Origin: JBKSMP01 sp964582055 | Lineage (GTDB): Bacteria > Verrucomicrobiota > Verrucomicrobiia > Opitutales > UBA9783 | Assembly: GCA_964582055.1 (NCBI GenBank) | Contig: CAZOPT010000017.1 | Location: forward strand, 1-19,575 | Length of the DNA stretch: 19,575 bases | Direction: 5' to 3' | Shown: piece by piece, positions 16,121 through 19,575 of the stretch | Layout of the letters: the number at the start of each line of letters is the position of its first letter | How positions within the stretch are numbered: position 1 is the first letter of the stretch | Notes under the pieces: model-generated | What the model saw: only the letters and a program-made list of their open reading frames with translations | Databases searched by the model: none | What the model was told of the DNA's origin: nothing | Made by a program: the position numbers and the translations under genes

Positions 16121-17308
16121 TTAACTATTAATTGTATTTAAAAAGTTGCTAACCTCCTTTGATTGGCAATTGAGCGGTTTACCTCCAGAAATACGTTTAA
16201 ATTCGATACAACTCAAGTGATTACCATTTTCGGTATCGTGACCAATTAAGCCACTTTGTTTCTTTAATGCACATTCTACAGCGTAATCAACACAAGACTG
16301 AATTAGATTTAGATCGAAGGCATTAGGAGCAGATGAACGTGCAAAATAACCACTTTTTTGAACAAGCATCTTCTGGCCACCTAAATGATTCAACAATTGA
16401 TCTCCAATCCACTTACCTGCATTCACTTTATCCAACTTTACATGGCCAAAAGCATCACGTTCAAGCATCTCGCCATTAGCTTCCAATTGTTGTACAATCG
16501 CCGAAACGCAAGCTCCTTCGCTTACAAAGAGATTCAAACAACCCAATCGATCAAAAATAGGTTTTAGGCGTTTTATTTCTTTCTTCAAATTAAACTCTAA
16601 TTCTGGAACATAAATACCATGGATTTCAAATTTTTCACGAGAAAATCCAAGAGATGGTACAAATTTTCTTTGATCAAGACGTTCGGTATAAATTCGTGCC
16701 GTTTCGTAAGTCAACCAACCACAATGGCGCCCCATTACTTCATGAATAATAAGCATTTTTGGATTTGCGCTGTATTCATGAACAATATGTTCAAAAAAGA
16801 TGGCTCCCTGTTCTGCAGCGGTATTGGCACCTAAGCTACAACGAATGGGTACAATATCATTGTCCACGGTTTTAGGAAGACCAACAATGGTTAACGGATA
16901 CTTGTTTTTCTCCAAAAAATGTGCCAATTCTGCAGCAGTTGTACTGGTATCATCTCCACCAATGGTATGTAAAATATCAATTTTATCAATCATCAATTGC
17001 TTTGCAGCCACTTCAAATGGATTTTGCCCAGTTTGAATAAGACCTTTTTTCTCACAATCTTTCGCATTCGACAATTTTATGCGACTATTGCCAATCGGGC
17101 TTCCACCAAAATAAAACAAATTGGAACACATTTCACGGCATTCTTGGGATACCACTTTAGATTGTCCTAAGAGTAAGCCTTGATAACCATTAAGATAAGT
17201 TATGATTTCGATGGTTGGATCTAAATCATTATAACGTTGAATAAGGCCACCAATAGCAGCCGACAAACAAGGCGCCAAACCTCCTGAAGTTAAAATAGCT
17301 ACTTTCAT
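16121..17308 (-). CDS. pfp: Pyrophosphate-dependent 6-phosphofructokinase
   Basis: This 395-residue enzyme interconverts fructose 6-phosphate plus PPi and fructose 1,6-bisphosphate plus Pi in glycolysis. It contains GGDDT (117-121), where the second Asp replaces the Gly of ATP-dependent enzymes, and PKTVDND (145-151), with Lys where ATP enzymes have Gly. These two residues are the known markers of PPi use. MGRHCGW (192-198) binds substrate. The N-terminus TSGGLAPCLSAAIGGLI and overall length resemble the short Propionibacterium-type PFP rather than the long plant/chlamydial type of about 550 residues. It lies 58 nt downstream of the GAPDH gene on the same strand, so the two glycolytic genes may share a transcript unless the hairpins between them terminate it. 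The ATG start gives the normal N-terminus. Confidence 0.94.
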   Translation of the reverse strand: MKVAILTSGGLAPCLSAAIGGLIQRYNDLDPTIEIITYLNGYQGLLLGQSKVVSQECREMCSNLFYFGGSPIGNSRIKLSNAKDCEKKGLIQTGQNPFEVAAKQLMIDKIDILHTIGGDDTSTTAAELAHFLEKNKYPLTIVGLPKTVDNDIVPIRCSLGANTAAEQGAIFFEHIVHEYSANPKMLIIHEVMGRHCGWLTYETARIYTERLDQRKFVPSLGFSREKFEIHGIYVPELEFNLKKEIKRLKPIFDRLGCLNLFVSEGACVSAIVQQLEANGEMLERDAFGHVKLDKVNAGKWIGDQLLNHLGGQKMLVQKSGYFARSSAPNAFDLNLIQSCVDYAVECALKKQSGLIGHDTENGNHLSCIEFKRISGGKPLNCQSKEVSNFLNTINS

Positions 17309-17337
17309 ACCATTTTGAATTTATAGCCCCACCGGTT

Positions 17338-17363
17338 AAAAAAAGTGGGACTTTATTAAAGTC
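17338..17363 (-). terminator. Possible terminator or attenuating hairpin after GAPDH
   Basis: On the minus strand, 3 nt after the GAPDH stop, GACTTTA-A-TAAAGTC (17349-17363) is a perfect inverted repeat with a tight loop, followed after CCAC by seven T. A second, overlapping pair, CCCAC and GTGGG (17328-17332 and 17345-17349), could form instead. This would end or reduce transcription between the GAPDH and phosphofructokinase genes. Confidence 0.4.
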
Positions 17364-17366
17364 GGT

Positions 17367-18392
17367 TTACAATAAAGAGGCTAAACGCTTTAAAACATCT
17401 ACGCAACGATTGCTGTAACCCCATTCATTGTCGTACCAGCTAACCAACTTAAAGAAATGATCATTCAATTCAATACCGGATCCCGCATCAAAAATAGAAG
17501 AATGCGTATCATGAATAAAATCACTCGAAACAACTTCGTCTTCTGTGTAACCTAAAATACCTTTTAAAGAACTTTCTGCAGCTTCTTTCATTTTTCTGCA
17601 AATTTCTGCATACGAAGTAGCTTTCGTTGTCTTTACCGTTAAATCCACTACAGAAACGGTAGGTGTAGGTACACGGAATGACATACCAGTTAATTTTCCT
17701 TTAACAGCTGGCAAAACCAATCCTACTGCTTTAGCAGCACCGGTTGTTGAAGGAATAATATTGATAGCAGCTGTACGACCACCTTTCCAATCTTTCTTAG
17801 AAGGTCCATCTACAGTCTTTTGAGTAGCAGTATAACTATGAACCGTTGTCATCAAACCTTCTTCAATACCGAAGTTTTCCAAAATAATCTTAGTAATTGG
17901 AGCCAAACAATTCGTTGTACAAGAAGCATTTGAAATAATTGTATCTGAAGCTTGTAAATCACTTTCATTAACACCCATTACAATCGTACGAACTTTGTCT
18001 CCTTTTGCAGGAGCTGTGATCAATACCTTTTTAGCACCTGCTTCCAAGTGACCTTGGGCCTTCTCATCGCTTGTGAACAAACCGGTTGATTCAATAACGA
18101 TATCAACGTTCAAATCTTTCCACGGTAAAGCTGCTGGACCTTCCTTAACCGCTAAACATTTAATTTCTTGTCCGTTAACAATCAAAGTATCTTCACCTCT
18201 AGCTTCTACTGTTCCATTAAAACGTCCTTGAATGGAATCGTACTTTAACAAATAAGCTAAATTGTCTGCACCGACTAAATCGTTGATAGCAACAACTTCA
18301 AACTCATTACCTAAGAGTTTCTTTTCAACCATTGCTCTAAATACTAAACGACCAATGCGACCAAATCCATTTATTCCAATTTTTGTCTTCAT
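17367..18392 (-). CDS. gap: Glyceraldehyde-3-phosphate dehydrogenase, NAD-type
   Basis: The 341-residue cytosolic enzyme oxidises glyceraldehyde 3-phosphate to 1,3-bisphosphoglycerate with phosphate and NAD. GINGFGRIGR (6-15) is the nucleotide-binding loop. AINDL places Asp38 at the end of the second strand, which favours NAD over NADP. SNASCTTNCLAP holds the catalytic Cys158, with His185 in TTVHSYTATQ. SWYDNEWGYSNR lies near the C-terminus. Length and all motifs are standard. It has its own sigma-70-type promoter just upstream and lies before the PPi-phosphofructokinase gene, forming a small glycolytic cluster. Confidence 0.98.
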   Translation of the reverse strand: MKTKIGINGFGRIGRLVFRAMVEKKLLGNEFEVVAINDLVGADNLAYLLKYDSIQGRFNGTVEARGEDTLIVNGQEIKCLAVKEGPAALPWKDLNVDIVIESTGLFTSDEKAQGHLEAGAKKVLITAPAKGDKVRTIVMGVNESDLQASDTIISNASCTTNCLAPITKIILENFGIEEGLMTTVHSYTATQKTVDGPSKKDWKGGRTAAINIIPSTTGAAKAVGLVLPAVKGKLTGMSFRVPTPTVSVVDLTVKTTKATSYAEICRKMKEAAESSLKGILGYTEDEVVSSDFIHDTHSSIFDAGSGIELNDHFFKLVSWYDNEWGYSNRCVDVLKRLASLL

Positions 18393-18402
18393 AATGATAA
18401 TA

Positions 18403-18431
18403 AGTATACGTCAATTCCCTTTTTCTGTAAA
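18403..18431 (-). promoter_or_regulatory. Sigma-70-type promoter of gap
   Basis: On the minus strand TTTACA (18426-18431) and TATACT (18403-18408) are separated by exactly 17 bp. The expected start near 18396 leaves only about 3-4 nt before the gap ATG, so the mRNA would be nearly leaderless. No Shine-Dalgarno sequence is seen. Confidence 0.6.
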
Positions 18432-18449
18432 TCTTTATTTTAGAAAATT

Positions 18450-19565
18450 TTAAGCAAAAAACATTGTAATCGTTTCACAAATATAAGCAATTTGATCGGA
18501 AGTAAGCCCAGGGAAAATAGGTAAACTCAACACTTCATTAGCGAGTCTATGTGCTACTCGTGTCGGATGCTTTTTATCCGTCGAAATACCTTGCATACAA
18601 GATTGTAAATCTAATGTTTTCGGATAATAAACACCACATCCTATTCCTTGTTCTTCTAAATAAGCTTTTAAGGCATTTCTTTGTCCATTAAAAACACGTA
18701 TCGTAAACTGATTCCATGTATGAAATCGTCCTAGTTTTTCTTGAGGCAAAGCCAAATGATCTGACAAACCTTCCAATCTTTTTAAATATAGTGCAGCATT
18801 TTCACGACGCATACGAATCGCCTCCTTTAAATAAGGCAATTTCATGTCTAATAATGCAGCTTGTAAAGTATCGATGCGGAAATTCCCACCCAAATAAATG
18901 TGTTCATAACGTACCGGTGAACCATGTACACGCAGATAACGAGCTTTTTCAGCCAAAGCAGCATCATTAGTTGTTACCAACCCTGCATCTCCAAATCCAC
19001 CTAAATTCTTCGTCGGGAAAAAACTAAAAGCATTGATATGCCCCCATGAACCTGCTTGACGACTACCCGACAATGCTCCTTGTGCCTGCGCTACATCTTC
19101 TATAATAAATAATTTATTTTTCTCTGAAAAACTTAAAATCGCATCTGCATCACTACTTTGCCCAAACAAATGTACAGGAATAATGGCTTTTGTTTTTTCA
19201 GAAACCTTTCGTTGCGCATCTTCTAGATTTATTAAAAAATCATCTTCATTGCAATCCACCCAAACCGGCGTTGCACCTAAACGCGCCACACTACTCGCTG
19301 TTGCAAAAAAGGTAAATGAAGGACAAAGTACTTCATCGCCAGGACCAATATTTAATGTTGCTAAGGATACAATCAATGCATCTGTACCCGAAGAAACACC
19401 TATTGCATATTTACAACCGATTTGCTCAGCAATATGCGACTCAAAACACTGAACTGCTTCTCCTAATATAAAATTGCCCGAACGAATAAATTGCGCAAAA
19501 AAAGCCTCAAAATCACCATACAAATGCTTATTAACTGCAGTACTATCAAACAGCGGAACTTTCAT
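18450..19565 (-). CDS. DegT/DnrJ/EryC1-family PLP aminotransferase (nucleotide-sugar type)
   Basis: The 371-residue protein belongs to the fold-type I aminotransferases that add an amino group to keto sugars bound to nucleotides, usually for surface polysaccharide or lipopolysaccharide sugars. SSGTDAL (58-64) contacts the cofactor phosphate. PSFTFFATA (82-90) and the PLP-ring Asp157 in IIEDVAQAQGA follow. Lys186 in FFPTKNLGGFGDAG forms the Schiff base. The last motif reads GFGDAG where many members have GEGG. Length is normal. The exact sugar cannot be told from sequence, and no other sugar-pathway genes are in the window. It is on the same strand as gap but separated from it by the gap promoter. 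The ATG lies 10 nt from the window edge, so its upstream context is not visible. Confidence 0.92.
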   Translation of the reverse strand: MKVPLFDSTAVNKHLYGDFEAFFAQFIRSGNFILGEAVQCFESHIAEQIGCKYAIGVSSGTDALIVSLATLNIGPGDEVLCPSFTFFATASSVARLGATPVWVDCNEDDFLINLEDAQRKVSEKTKAIIPVHLFGQSSDADAILSFSEKNKLFIIEDVAQAQGALSGSRQAGSWGHINAFSFFPTKNLGGFGDAGLVTTNDAALAEKARYLRVHGSPVRYEHIYLGGNFRIDTLQAALLDMKLPYLKEAIRMRRENAALYLKRLEGLSDHLALPQEKLGRFHTWNQFTIRVFNGQRNALKAYLEEQGIGCGVYYPKTLDLQSCMQGISTDKKHPTRVAHRLANEVLSLPIFPGLTSDQIAYICETITMFFA

Positions 19566-19575
19566 AACCTATTTA

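Overview
The window is AT-rich DNA from a host-associated Gram-negative bacterium. It carries a type III secretion (T3SS) translocation module embedded in ordinary housekeeping genes. The organism cannot be named from this sequence alone. The short, Propionibacterium-type PPi-dependent phosphofructokinase, an outer-membrane-type lipoprotein, T3SS genes and sigma-54-like promoters would fit a member of the PVC group (for example a verrucomicrobial symbiont) or another Gram-negative symbiont or pathogen. This is inference of low confidence. Two runs of 100 N (4857-4956 and 6064-6163) show that this is a scaffold of several contigs.

Layout. Positions 1-2766 (minus strand) hold tRNA-Arg(CCT), a small lipoprotein and priA in one tight unit. 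Positions 2923-3078 (plus) hold tRNA-Lys(CTT) and tRNA-Thr(TGT). Positions 3112-7025 (minus) hold a 119-residue coiled-coil protein translationally coupled (TAATG) to a large secreted-type protein (paralogue B), followed by a second large paralogue (C). Both B and C are broken by the N gaps. Positions 7171-8679 (plus) hold a class 3 lipase-like protein with a complete Ser-Asp-His set. Positions 8756-13097 (plus) form a three-gene operon: paralogue A, an LcrH/SycD-type TPR chaperone and a YopB/IpaB/CopB-type hydrophobic translocator. Positions 13183-14727 hold a stand-alone 5'-3' exonuclease and a convergent DEDDh 3'-5' exonuclease. Positions 14818-16026 (plus) hold tRNA-Arg(ACG) and an exported-looking nucleosidase of the MTAN/PNP fold. 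Positions 16121-19565 (minus) hold a DegT-type aminotransferase, GAPDH and PPi-phosphofructokinase.

How the parts fit. The order large hydrophilic protein, LcrH-type chaperone, YopB-type translocator matches lcrV-lcrH-yopB of Yersinia. The 119-residue protein placed directly before paralogue B recalls the small chaperone lcrG placed before lcrV. The three large paralogues (about 590-750 residues) share an N-terminal helical pair, a central block and a C-terminal coiled coil. I propose them as an expanded, oversized family of needle-tip or hydrophilic translocator proteins. No YopD/CopD-type partner follows the translocator here.

The most interesting regulatory signal is a sigma-54-type (-24/-12) promoter, GGCAY-N5-WTGCTTTAA. 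It occurs three times at exact spacing: before the 119-residue gene, before paralogue A and before the exported nucleosidase. A 19-bp tandem repeat lies about 75-110 bp upstream of the first copy, where a sigma-54 enhancer would sit. This suggests one regulon joining the translocation genes with an otherwise unlinked putative effector.
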